A stretch of DNA of 64,000 nucleotides from Bradyrhizobium sp. WSM1417 (GTDB lineage: Bacteria > Pseudomonadota > Alphaproteobacteria > Rhizobiales > Xanthobacteraceae), in NCBI RefSeq assembly GCF_000515415.1, contig NZ_KI911783.1, positions 4,764,392 through 4,828,391 of the forward strand, read 5' to 3'. Under the pieces are notes generated by a model. The model saw only the letters and a program-made list of their open reading frames with translations, made no database searches and was not told the origin of the DNA. Below, in pieces: positions 38,829-47,968 of the stretch (positions are counted from its first letter, which is position 1; every line of letters starts with the position of its first letter). Made by a program: the position numbers and the translations under genes.

Positions 38829-41395
38829 TGGCTGATGTGCAAGAGGCCGTCCGGCGTTTGTCAATCCAGACGACTGAGACCGGTACGGCCGACGCAACAA
38901 AAAAACTGAACGACCTTGCCAAGGCGCAAGGCGGCGTTGCCGTGGCATCTGCGAACACCGAGAAGGCGACGCTGTCGCTCGACAAGAGCTTTACCTCGAT
39001 CGAGCGCAAGTATGTCGCAGGGGTTCGCGCCCAGCAGGACTATGAGAAGATCCAACGTCAGGTAAATGCGGCAGTATCGCAGAACCCCGCGCTGCAGGAG
39101 CGGGCGAACGTCGTCCTGGCAGCTGCACGTGAGCGGCATGACCAGCTTGCTGGCTCGCAGCGGGCGTTGAGCGTGATCGCGTCCGACCTTAACGGCAGGG
39201 TGCAGGCACAGGCAGGTTCGTTCGGCGTGGTGGGGCAGGCCCTGACGGCGTTAGGTCCGGCGGGCCTCGCGACGGCGGCTACCCTTGGCAGTTTGGCTGC
39301 GGCATTCTATCTTGCGTCTGCGGGGGCACATGAACTCGCGGCGAAGGCTCGTGAGCTAAAGGATTTCAGTGAAGCGACAGGCCTGACGGTCAACCAGGTG
39401 CAGGCGCTACGCTCGGAGGCAACCAAGTTCGGGGTCGACTCTGATACGCTGCAGGCGGGCCTGCAGAAGTTCACGACGGGGTTTCAGGAGCTCCGGCTGG
39501 GTACCGGGGATCTGCTGACGCAGGTTCGGCGCATCAATCCTGCTCTCGCCGATCAGATGGCGCTCGCAACCGATACCGCTACGGCTTTTACGCTGTACGG
39601 CCAGGCGGTCGCCCAGACAACCAACATCTTCGAGCGAAACGCGCTGGCACGGGCGGGCCTCGGCAAGGGCGGCCCGACGGTTGCTGAATTTCTCGGCAAG
39701 GTTGGCGACGTCAAGGCGTTGGCTGATGCCTACGAAGCGGCCGGCAAGGGCCTGCAGAGGAACATGATCGACAAAGTGTCGGAGCTGGATCTGCAGATTG
39801 CCAAGACGACCGGCAAAGCCAGGGAAAATTTCTCGTCGATCTTCGCAGAGCCGGTGCTGCAGGCCGAGCTGACGTTTGCAAAGGCCTTCCTCAGCGTCTC
39901 GGAGATCGCGAAGAACTTCTCAATGTCGGAGGACTTGAAGCGGTATTTACAGACGTATCTGCGGATCGCAACAGCGCCGATTCCGGTCGTTGGCCTCGCG
40001 GTCTCGGCCGGACTTGGTCTGGCCGGTTCGGGCGGCGGACGTCCGAGCACGTCGATCGACGATGCTCACCGGCAGGCATCGATGGCCGAGGCGCTTGCCA
40101 TTTCGGATGCCGTTCCCCGGACGCGACCTTCATCCGGAGGCAGCACCGAAACGCCGGAGTCGCTGGCGGCCAAATGGCGGAACTACGTGTCAGTGCTGGG
40201 TACCGCGGCTACGCCGAGCGAACGGCTCAATGCCGCGATCTCGGAGCTGGGGGTCAAGGCGAAAGAGGCGGGCGTCGATGCAGACGTGTTGGCGCGTGGA
40301 ATCGCAGGACTGAAGCTGGACGACGCGATTGCGCGCCAGAGCGCACACAATTCCGCGCTGGGCGCTGCCGCATCTCAGGCTGATCTTCTCCGGGCAAAGA
40401 CGTTGGAGCTTGTCAAGGCCCAACAACAGGGAGCCGGCCTTACCGATCAGCAGATTGCAAAGATCAAGGAAGTGACCGCGGCGCAGGCGCTCGGAACCTA
40501 CCAGATCGATGCTGCAACTGCCGCGGAAGAGCTTCGCATCAAAACGCTGTTGATGGGCTCGGAAGCGGCGTTGTCCTACGCGACCTCGCAGGACATCATC
40601 AACAAGAAACTGCAGGCGGGCGAGCCGCTCAATGAAGACCAGATCAAGCAGATCAGGGCTTCAGCCGATGCCTATGCGAAGGTCAAGACGCAGGCCGACC
40701 TCTATAGCGAGGCGCTCAATGGCATAGCCTCGTCGATGTCCAGTACGCTGACAACCGGGATCACCGACATTCTGGATGGGACCAAGTCAATAGGGCAGGG
40801 CTTCCAGGACATGAGCAAGATGATCGTTCGCGCCATCGAGGAGGCGATCGTTAAGCTCCTGATCGTCGGTCCGCTCATCAATGCGCTAAAGGGAAGCCTT
40901 GGCGCGGGCGGCGGCTTCGATCTCTCCAGCTTGTTTGGGGGCGGCGCGGGATCGATCAATGCGAACGGCTCGATCGCGGGCGCCGTCGGGGCAACATCGG
41001 TCGGCGGCGCGCCGCTGGTTGGCCTGCACAGTGGCGGCATCGTGGGCGCGGAGGCGACGTTCCACCGCTACGTCCATCCGGCTCATTTCAATGACGCCAT
41101 GCGCTACCATACCGGCGGCATCGCCGGCGACGAGGTCCCGATCATCGCCAAGCGCGGCGAGGGCGTGTTCACGCAAGGGCAGATGGCTGCCATGGGCGGC
41201 GCGTCTTCGCCGAAGGTCAGCGTGACCGTGAACAACTTCGGAAGTGAGCAGGCGACGGTGAACCGGAAGCAGAGCGCCAACGGCGATATCGATTTCGAGG
41301 TGATCATCGGGGCAGCCGCGGCCAAGCAGGCCGGTAACCCCGGCTCGTCTCTCAGCCGCGTGCTTGATCAGCGCGGCAGATTGGCGTCGCGCTGA
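38828..41395 (+). CDS. Tail tape measure protein
   Basis: 855 residues, the longest helical protein of the tail operon. Coiled-coil N-terminus (KKLNDLAKAQ, ERKYVAGVRAQQDYEKIQRQVN), a hydrophobic segment near residues 135-165 (GLATAATLGSLAAAFYLASAG), the helical core, and a gpH-like C-terminal region with FQDMSKMIVRAIEEAIVKLLI, LHSGGIVGAEATFHRYVHP and YHTGGIAGDEVPIIAKRGEGVFT. It sets tail length and probably forms the DNA channel across the inner membrane. Its length would predict a tail of roughly 0.13 micrometre by the usual 1.5 angstrom per residue rule. Confidence 0.88.
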   Translation: MADVQEAVRRLSIQTTETGTADATKKLNDLAKAQGGVAVASANTEKATLSLDKSFTSIERKYVAGVRAQQDYEKIQRQVNAAVSQNPALQERANVVLAAARERHDQLAGSQRALSVIASDLNGRVQAQAGSFGVVGQALTALGPAGLATAATLGSLAAAFYLASAGAHELAAKARELKDFSEATGLTVNQVQALRSEATKFGVDSDTLQAGLQKFTTGFQELRLGTGDLLTQVRRINPALADQMALATDTATAFTLYGQAVAQTTNIFERNALARAGLGKGGPTVAEFLGKVGDVKALADAYEAAGKGLQRNMIDKVSELDLQIAKTTGKARENFSSIFAEPVLQAELTFAKAFLSVSEIAKNFSMSEDLKRYLQTYLRIATAPIPVVGLAVSAGLGLAGSGGGRPSTSIDDAHRQASMAEALAISDAVPRTRPSSGGSTETPESLAAKWRNYVSVLGTAATPSERLNAAISELGVKAKEAGVDADVLARGIAGLKLDDAIARQSAHNSALGAAASQADLLRAKTLELVKAQQQGAGLTDQQIAKIKEVTAAQALGTYQIDAATAAEELRIKTLLMGSEAALSYATSQDIINKKLQAGEPLNEDQIKQIRASADAYAKVKTQADLYSEALNGIASSMSSTLTTGITDILDGTKSIGQGFQDMSKMIVRAIEEAIVKLLIVGPLINALKGSLGAGGGFDLSSLFGGGAGSINANGSIAGAVGATSVGGAPLVGLHSGGIVGAEATFHRYVHPAHFNDAMRYHTGGIAGDEVPIIAKRGEGVFTQGQMAAMGGASSPKVSVTVNNFGSEQATVNRKQSANGDIDFEVIIGAAAAKQAGNPGSSLSRVLDQRGRLASR

Positions 41396-41751
41396 TGGTG
41401 GACGCGTGGCCCGGGACGCTGCCACAAGTCGTCTTGGTGGACGGCTTCAGCCAGACTATCGGCGACGGCCGGATTCGGATGAAGCCAGATGCAGGGCCGG
41501 CGCTGGTTCGTCGCCGCTCGAGTGCCATGCCGAAGGCGATGCCGTGCAACATCGATGTCGACGACGATCAATGGGATGATCTCATGACGTTCGGAGAGAC
41601 GACTTTGATCGGCTGGACGCTGCCGTTCACGTTTCCGGATCCCGCGGGCGGCGCTGACCTGCTCGTGCGGTTTGCCGACAATCTGCCGTCGCGCAGCGAG
41701 GTCGTCACCGGCGTATGGCGGGTTGCGCTCGATCTGGAGATTTTGCCTTGA
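41395..41751 (+). CDS. Distal tail protein, unassigned
   Basis: 118 residues; the TGATG join couples it to the tape measure gene. Beta-rich: LPQVVLVDGFSQTIGDGRIRMKP, ALVRRRSSAMPKAMPCNIDVDDDQWDDL and VWRVALDLEILP. It occupies the place of lambda gpM/distal tail genes between tape measure and DUF1833. No catalytic motif. Confidence 0.6.
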   Translation: MVDAWPGTLPQVVLVDGFSQTIGDGRIRMKPDAGPALVRRRSSAMPKAMPCNIDVDDDQWDDLMTFGETTLIGWTLPFTFPDPAGGADLLVRFADNLPSRSEVVTGVWRVALDLEILP

Positions 41752-42251
41752 GGGTCTTATCCCTGAACTTCCGCCAGGCCCTGTTTGCGCAGCAGTCGGG
41801 CGAGGTCCCGATTTTCCTGCTGACCATCACGCATCCGCAGCTTGCGAATCCGATCCTCTTGACGACCGATCCGACGACGCGGATCACGACAGATCCGCTG
41901 GTTTACGGCACGGTGTCGCGCGGCGAGACCTATCTCTTTGCCGGCGTCGACATCACCTTGCCGGACGAGCAGGACAAGTCGCCACCGGCCTCGAAGCTGT
42001 CGATCCAGAACGTCACGCGCGACCTGATCCCGCTGGCGCGCTCGGTCGCGACGCCGCCGCAGGTACTGATCGAGGCCGTCCTGGCCTCAGCCCCCGATAC
42101 GGTCGAGACCACTTTTGCGACGTTCGACATGGCCAATCTGGTCGCGGACGCCGCCATGCTGAATTTCGACCTGACCATCGACGCGCTGGCGACCGAGCCG
42201 TACCCGTCCGGCACGTTCTCGCCGGCCTCGTTTCCCGGACTGTTCTATTGA
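41748..42251 (+). CDS. DUF1833-type minor tail protein
   Basis: 167 residues from a TTG that overlaps the upstream stop (TTGA). LNFRQALFAQQSGEVPIFLLTITHPQL is the hallmark start of DUF1833 phage tail proteins, the functional match of lambda gpL at the tail tip. Later text (GVDITLPDEQDKSPPASKLSIQNV, DLTIDALATEPYPSGTFSP) fits the family. Length normal. Confidence 0.75.
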   Translation: MRVLSLNFRQALFAQQSGEVPIFLLTITHPQLANPILLTTDPTTRITTDPLVYGTVSRGETYLFAGVDITLPDEQDKSPPASKLSIQNVTRDLIPLARSVATPPQVLIEAVLASAPDTVETTFATFDMANLVADAAMLNFDLTIDALATEPYPSGTFSPASFPGLFY

Positions 42252-42652
42252 GCAAGGCGTTCGAGCCCTATGTCGGCATTCCCTATCTCGAGCGCGGCCG
42301 GAGCATCTCCGGCTGCGATTGCTACGGCCTGGTGCGACTGGTGCTGGCCGAGCTGCGGGGCGCCGAGCTGCCGTCCTTTGTCGAGGCCTACGTCTCAGCA
42401 ACCGACCGCGCCGCGCTGGCGCGGTTGATCGCAGGCGAGATCGCGCCATGGCAGCCCGTTGCGTTCGGCGAGGAGCGGCCCTTCGACGGCGTGCTGATGC
42501 GGGCAGGGCGGCTGTTGTCCCATATCGGCCTGGTGGTCGAGCCGGGGCGGCTGCTGCACGTCAGCGAGGGCGAAGAGTCCAGGATCGAGCGCTATCGTGC
42601 ACCGCCGCTCAGCCATCGCGTCGTCGGGTTCTACAGGTGGCAGGCCGTATGA
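42248..42652 (+). CDS. NlpC/P60-family tail peptidase (gpK-like)
   Basis: 134 residues with TTG start (TTGA overlap). NlpC/P60 features: SGCDCYGLVRLVLAEL with catalytic Cys25 in DCYGL, and SHIGLVVEPGRLLHVSE with His92. Acts as a cysteine peptidase that helps the tail tip cross peptidoglycan, or in tail assembly, like the lambda gpK C-terminal domain. The Mov34/JAB part of gpK is absent, which is common in this gene order. Coupled to the hub gene by ATGA. Confidence 0.85.
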   Translation: MSKAFEPYVGIPYLERGRSISGCDCYGLVRLVLAELRGAELPSFVEAYVSATDRAALARLIAGEIAPWQPVAFGEERPFDGVLMRAGRLLSHIGLVVEPGRLLHVSEGEESRIERYRAPPLSHRVVGFYRWQAV

Positions 42653-45600
42653 TGCTTCCGGTTCGGCAGCTGCACCAGGGCGAGATCCTGTCGCCGGCGG
42701 CGACCGTGCGCGTCATCGGGCGGACCCATCCGCTCGCCGGCGAGCGCGTGGTGCGCGACGTCGCGGCCGGGCTGTCGATTGCCGAGATCCTCGCGCTTTG
42801 CGCCGGTGAGAGCTATGCCGGCGGCTTTATCGTTCATATCAACGGGCACGCGGTCCCGCCGGAGCATTTTCGAAAGGTGCGGGTCAAGGCGGGCGCGACC
42901 GTTACGTTCATGCCGCGGCTGCAGGGCGGCGGCAACGTCTGGCGCACCGTCCTGTCGGCGGTCATCGCGGTCACGGCGCTGGTGGTTGCGCCTTATTTGG
43001 CGCCCTTCCTTGTCCCGTTGGGGCTGTCGCTCGGTGTTGCCACCGCTCTTGTCGCCGGTGGCATCATGCTGGCCGGCACGCTGGCGCTCAACGCGCTGTT
43101 TCCGGTGCGGCCGCCGCAGCTCGGCGACAACACCGCTTCGGCCTCGCTCAATTCGATCCAGGGCGCGCAGAACCAGGCTGCGCCGTTCGGCGCGGTGCCG
43201 GTGGTGCTGGGCCGTCACCGCCAGTCGCCGTTCTATGCCGCCAAGCCCTACACCGAGATTGTCGGCGAGGATCAATATCTCCGGCTGCTGTTCTGTCCCG
43301 GCTATGGCCCGCTCGCGATCGACGACTTGCAGATCGGCGAGACGCTGCTGTCGTCCTATTCCAATTACGATATCGAGGTGCGCCAGGGCCTTGTCTCGGA
43401 TGCGGCGGTGACGCTCTATCCCGGTACCGTCGACGAGGTCGCGCTGTCGATCACGCTGGCCAATGGCAATGATCCTGCCGGCTCGGATACCGGCACCGGC
43501 GGCCCATGGCAGAGCCTGACCACGCCGCCCGACACCGACGAGATCTCGCTCGATTTCGTCGCGCCGCAGGGCTGCTACCAGGTCAACAGCAACAGCGGCA
43601 ATGCCGACGAATATCGCGTCACCATCAAGTGCCAGTATCGGCCGGTGGGGACGGTCAGCTGGTTCAACATGTCGGACGCCGTCTTCAATCGCTCGACCAG
43701 CCCGATCAGGCGCGGCGTGCGCGAGGTGGTTGCGCGCGGACAGTACGAGGTGCGCGCCAAGAAACAGACCGGCGATGGCCGTGACGACAAGATCAAGGAC
43801 GAGGTGGCGTGGACCGCGATCCGCTCGCTCAAGAACGCGGCGCCGATCGGCTTTGCCAAGCCGCTGGCCTTGATCGCCCTGCGGATCCGCGCCAGCGATC
43901 AGCTGTCCGGCGTCATCAGCACCCTGAACTGTATCACCACCTCGCTGGTCAAGGCCTATTCCGGCGCTGGCAATGTGTGGAGCGACGACACCGCCTCGCA
44001 ATGGCCGCCGGATCTGTTCCGGCATGTGCTGCAGGGCCCGGCCAATGCGCGGCCGGTTGCCGATGCCGGCATTGATCTCGGCAATCTGCAGGAATGGTGG
44101 GTCTACTGCGTCGCCAACGGTTTCAAATTCAACCAGGTGCTGACATCGGCAGGCTCGGTCTATGACAAGCTTGCCGACATCGCCGCAGCTGGCCGCGCCG
44201 TTCCGACTTTCATCAACGGCAAATGGGGCGTGATCTGGGACCGGCCGGATGATGCCATCGTGCAGCACTTCACCCCGCGTAACTCCTGGGGTTTCCAGCT
44301 GCAGCACCCCTATGCCCAGCAGCCGCACGGCTGGCGAGTCAGCTTCATCAACGAGGACAACGGCTTCACGCAGGACGAGCGCATCGTCTACGACGACGGC
44401 TACGATGCCACCAATGCGACCCTGTTTGAGGGGTTACAGTTTCCCGGTGTCACCGATCCTGACGGCATCTGGAAGCACGGCCGGTTTCATATCGCGCAGT
44501 CCCGGCTGCGGCCGGAGAAGATCTCGCTCAATGTCGGCTGGGAGCATCTTGTCTGCACCCGCGGCGATCGCGTCCGGGTCACTCACGACGTGCTGCTGAT
44601 CGGGCTCGCTGCGGCCCGGGTCAAGGCAGTTCCGGGTCAGACCATAATGGTGGATGGAATTGAGGTGACGCTCGGCGCGCAGGAGATCGTGATCGATGAG
44701 ACCGTCACGATTGAGGCCGGCAAGACCTACGGCATGACCTTCCGCGTCCCCGACGACGTTCGCACCATCACCCGCGCCGTCGATGCGGTGATGACGGCTG
44801 GCGACTATACCGCGCTGACGCTGGTCGGGGACCTCTCCGGCATTGCCGACGGCGTCCTGGTCGCCTTCGGCGAGACCGACCGCGCCAGTGCCAATTATCG
44901 CGTCCAGGGGATCGCGCACCAGAAAGACCTGATCGCAACCCTGACCCTGGTCGACGATGCCCCGGAAATATCGCAGGCCGATCAGGGCGAGATCCCGGCC
45001 TACAATCCGAACGTCACAATCCCGGCCGATCCGTTCTCGCTGCCTCCGCGCGACCTGCAGTATCTCGAGGTGATCGACGGCTATGGTGCTTCGGTCCGCG
45101 CCCTTGTGCACCTGTCCTGGCAACTGCCGCGCTTCGGCAATGTCGCATCCTTCGAGGTGCAGCAGCAGGATAACGATGGCGGCGCGGCCTGGGTGACGGT
45201 TGCGTCCGTGCTGCCGCCGAACATGTCGGCGGACGTACCGATTATCGCGGCTGGTGCATGGAGCTTTCGGGTTCGCTGCGTCTTCACCAACGGCACGGTG
45301 TCGGCGTGGACGGCGCTCAACGGGCTGGCTCTGCTCGGACTGTCGTCTGTTCCGGGCGACATCGTCAACCTGCACCAGCACAGCGTCGATGGCCAGACCG
45401 TGCTGGATTGGGACGATGTCACCGATCACCGCCTGGTCTATTACGAGGTCCGCAAAGGCACTTCGTGGGACACCGGCCTGGTCGTCGGCGATGTCGTCAC
45501 CCAGCCGCCATGGCCCACCACGGGCGACGGCACCTATCACGTCAGGGCCTATGTGCTGTCGCCGTTCGGCGTGCGGATCTACAGCGCTTCCACAGCCTCG

Positions 45601-46482
45601 ATCGCGATCGCCGATTCCATCATCTCGCGCAACATCATCGTCTCCAACGATGAGCAGGCTGCGGGATGGCCGGGTGGGCTCGATGGCGGCGTCATCGCCG
45701 GCAGCTTCATCCGCACCGACGTCGGCGCGGCGATCTCGATGCCTTGGGCGCAGGAGATCGTCGACCAGCTCAGCCTCGATGGCCTGCACATCGCGGTCTA
45801 TCTCTCTTCGGTGATCGTGGACATCGGTCGCGCCGCCGAGTGCCGGTTCTGGACCGAGTACGAGGCCTCCGGTGTGCTGCAAGGCGAGGATTTTCTGGCG
45901 CAGCCGGACGTCCTTGGATCGGGCGATATTCTCGGGACCTCGCCAACACGCTTCATCCAGGCGTTCCCGATCTGGCGGTTTGCATCCTCGGGCACCAACG
46001 ACGTCTTTACGCCGACGGACGTGTTTGCGCCGACCGACGTGTTCACGGCGGATGTTGTTTGGGGGGATTTCGTTGCGATCGCGTCGGGCACGCGGGTCGG
46101 TCGGTACTTTCGCGCGGGCTTGGTGCTGATCACCAACGACGCAACCACGGACGCGACCGGCACGAAGTTCAGTTGGTTCGTCGACGTGCCCGATCGCAAT
46201 GACGACTACACCGAGCTCGCCGTGCCGAACACCGGGCTCGAGGTCACCTTCTATAGCGGCGGCTATGACGCCACGCCCGCGGGCGGGGCCACGCCGGTGC
46301 CGTTCAATGGTGGCCCGAACGGGTCAACCGTGCCGCACGTGCAGCGCGCCATCATCAACGGCAGCAACGGCGACGAGGTCAAGGTCACCAACCTCACGCT
46401 GGCGGGCTGCACCGTCCATGTCGTCAACGCCGGCTCCAACGTGACGCGCAGCGGCGTCAATCTTCTGGTTCGCGGCTTTTAG
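42649..46482 (+). CDS. Central tail hub / host-specificity protein (gpJ-like)
   Basis: 1277 residues from ATG at 42649. Residues 1-85 are a gpI/ubiquitin-like start (IGRTHPLAGERVVRDVAAGLS). Residues ~100-155 contain long hydrophobic helices (VLSAVIAVTALVVAPYLAPF, GVATALVAGGIMLAGTLALNALF) thought to enter the host membrane. Then comes the gpJ hub: SIQGAQNQAAPFGAVPVVLG, TLLSSYSNYDIEVRQG, RPVADAGIDLGNLQEWW and the RVTHDVLLIGLA region. Fibronectin-III-like strands follow, then a receptor-facing C-terminus with repeated DVFTPTDVFAPTDVFTADV. Base of the tail spike and likely host-range determinant. Confidence 0.88.
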   Translation: MMLPVRQLHQGEILSPAATVRVIGRTHPLAGERVVRDVAAGLSIAEILALCAGESYAGGFIVHINGHAVPPEHFRKVRVKAGATVTFMPRLQGGGNVWRTVLSAVIAVTALVVAPYLAPFLVPLGLSLGVATALVAGGIMLAGTLALNALFPVRPPQLGDNTASASLNSIQGAQNQAAPFGAVPVVLGRHRQSPFYAAKPYTEIVGEDQYLRLLFCPGYGPLAIDDLQIGETLLSSYSNYDIEVRQGLVSDAAVTLYPGTVDEVALSITLANGNDPAGSDTGTGGPWQSLTTPPDTDEISLDFVAPQGCYQVNSNSGNADEYRVTIKCQYRPVGTVSWFNMSDAVFNRSTSPIRRGVREVVARGQYEVRAKKQTGDGRDDKIKDEVAWTAIRSLKNAAPIGFAKPLALIALRIRASDQLSGVISTLNCITTSLVKAYSGAGNVWSDDTASQWPPDLFRHVLQGPANARPVADAGIDLGNLQEWWVYCVANGFKFNQVLTSAGSVYDKLADIAAAGRAVPTFINGKWGVIWDRPDDAIVQHFTPRNSWGFQLQHPYAQQPHGWRVSFINEDNGFTQDERIVYDDGYDATNATLFEGLQFPGVTDPDGIWKHGRFHIAQSRLRPEKISLNVGWEHLVCTRGDRVRVTHDVLLIGLAAARVKAVPGQTIMVDGIEVTLGAQEIVIDETVTIEAGKTYGMTFRVPDDVRTITRAVDAVMTAGDYTALTLVGDLSGIADGVLVAFGETDRASANYRVQGIAHQKDLIATLTLVDDAPEISQADQGEIPAYNPNVTIPADPFSLPPRDLQYLEVIDGYGASVRALVHLSWQLPRFGNVASFEVQQQDNDGGAAWVTVASVLPPNMSADVPIIAAGAWSFRVRCVFTNGTVSAWTALNGLALLGLSSVPGDIVNLHQHSVDGQTVLDWDDVTDHRLVYYEVRKGTSWDTGLVVGDVVTQPPWPTTGDGTYHVRAYVLSPFGVRIYSASTASIAIADSIISRNIIVSNDEQAAGWPGGLDGGVIAGSFIRTDVGAAISMPWAQEIVDQLSLDGLHIAVYLSSVIVDIGRAAECRFWTEYEASGVLQGEDFLAQPDVLGSGDILGTSPTRFIQAFPIWRFASSGTNDVFTPTDVFAPTDVFTADVVWGDFVAIASGTRVGRYFRAGLVLITNDATTDATGTKFSWFVDVPDRNDDYTELAVPNTGLEVTFYSGGYDATPAGGATPVPFNGGPNGSTVPHVQRAIINGSNGDEVKVTNLTLAGCTVHVVNAGSNVTRSGVNLLVRGF

Positions 46483-46494
46483 GAGCATCACGAA

Positions 46495-47940
46495 ATGAAG
46501 CGTCAACTTCACCTGATCGCCATCGCGGCGATCGCGGGATCGATCGCGGCCGGCGCCGTGCAGTCGCTGATCTCGGCCTGGGCCGTGCAGAACGAGTTGG
46601 TGCCGCCGACGTCCGGCATCTACACCGGCGTGCAGTACTCGCAAAAGATCGGCGATGCTTTTCGATCGCTCGCGAGCTGCAACAAAGGCGCAACCGCGCC
46701 GGCCAATGTTGGCGGCGCGACGGTCGACGGCCTTTGTTGGATCGACGATTCCCTGACGCCGTGGAGCGTCAAGCAATATGTCAACGGCGGCTGGGCCGTC
46801 ACCGGCTACCTCGATCCCTCCAACAGCAGTTTTTCGGGCGTCGTCGGCGGCGGGCTTGGTTCGATCGCCTCGGCCTCGACCACGGATCTCGGCTCGGTGC
46901 CGCAAGCCAGCGTGACCATCACGGGCACCGCGACGATCTCCGCGTTCGGTTCGGCCGCGCCAGATGGTACGATCAAGTTCATTCGGTTTGCTGGCGCGTT
47001 GAAGCTTGCCAATTCTGCCGCGCTTGCGGTCCCTGGCGGCTATGACCTGGTCACGGCGGCCGGCGACCGCGCGATCGTCACACATCTCGGCAGCGGCAGC
47101 TGGGAAATTACGCAATACACCCGTGCCAATGGCATTCCGGTCGACGTCGCGTCGGTCGGAAAGATCGAGTACGGCAATTTCGAAAGCATCCCGCCGAATA
47201 GCGTTTCCGGCTACGGCCAGGCGCTGTCCAGGGCGAGCTATCCGGTTTACCTGGCAAAGGTGACGCGGGCGCAGAACGGCACCCGTACCTCCGGCAATGC
47301 GACGATCACGGGCATCGCCAACACGGAAGGGTTCGGCCCCGGCATGCCGGTCGAGGGCACCGGCATCAATGCCGGCTGCATCATCGCGAGCTTCGTTCAG
47401 AACACCTCGATCACTCTCAACTCGTCCTCTTGCGTTACTGCGTCGGGGACATCGGCCGTTACTGTGTTTCTGACGGGCTACGGCGTTTCGGGGAACTCCA
47501 CCACGGTCGGTGTCAAGGATTGCCGCGGCCGAGCCCTTGCGGGGCGTGATCTCTTCAGAAACGGCGCTTGGGCAAACCGGCTGACCCCGTCCTATTTTGG
47601 TGTGGACTCATCGATATCTGGCATCGCCAATGGTTCGGAATTTCAGACGCTGACCCTCGGCCAGCTCCCGACTGGGATTACCGTCGCCGGGACCATTCAC
47701 GTCACCTCGGATCAGGGCAACATCCCGTCGAGCACAACCCAATCGGGTGCGGTCGATGCCACCAGTGGCACTCGCTGGGGCATCATCGGGCCGGCCTCAG
47801 GCACCACGCCTGCGACGATCGGCGACATCACGTCGACCGGTACGGCGCAAACCATGACGTCGACGAACACCAGCGGCAATTCGCATCCGATCGTACCTCC
47901 GACGCTGATCGCCGACTGCGTCGTTCGCGTGACGCCGTAA
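46495..47940 (+). CDS. Tail fibre/collar-like protein with N-terminal hydrophobic leader
   Basis: 481 residues; TAGGAG before the ATG. The first ~30 residues (LHLIAIAAIAGSIAAGAVQSLISAWA) look like a signal peptide or anchor. The body is beta-rich with phage repeats (SGNATITGIANTEGFGPGMPVEGTGI), and near residue 340 VGVKDCRGRALAGRD, a variant of the tail collar motif in which the protein normally reads a DxRGRxxxG turn. C-terminus Thr/Ser/Gly-rich. Probably receptor-binding, next to the hub. The leader is odd for a cytoplasmically assembled fibre. Confidence 0.7.
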   Translation: MKRQLHLIAIAAIAGSIAAGAVQSLISAWAVQNELVPPTSGIYTGVQYSQKIGDAFRSLASCNKGATAPANVGGATVDGLCWIDDSLTPWSVKQYVNGGWAVTGYLDPSNSSFSGVVGGGLGSIASASTTDLGSVPQASVTITGTATISAFGSAAPDGTIKFIRFAGALKLANSAALAVPGGYDLVTAAGDRAIVTHLGSGSWEITQYTRANGIPVDVASVGKIEYGNFESIPPNSVSGYGQALSRASYPVYLAKVTRAQNGTRTSGNATITGIANTEGFGPGMPVEGTGINAGCIIASFVQNTSITLNSSSCVTASGTSAVTVFLTGYGVSGNSTTVGVKDCRGRALAGRDLFRNGAWANRLTPSYFGVDSSISGIANGSEFQTLTLGQLPTGITVAGTIHVTSDQGNIPSSTTQSGAVDATSGTRWGIIGPASGTTPATIGDITSTGTAQTMTSTNTSGNSHPIVPPTLIADCVVRVTP

Positions 47941-47968
47941 AGCGCCCTCTGGAAAAGGAACACTTCGC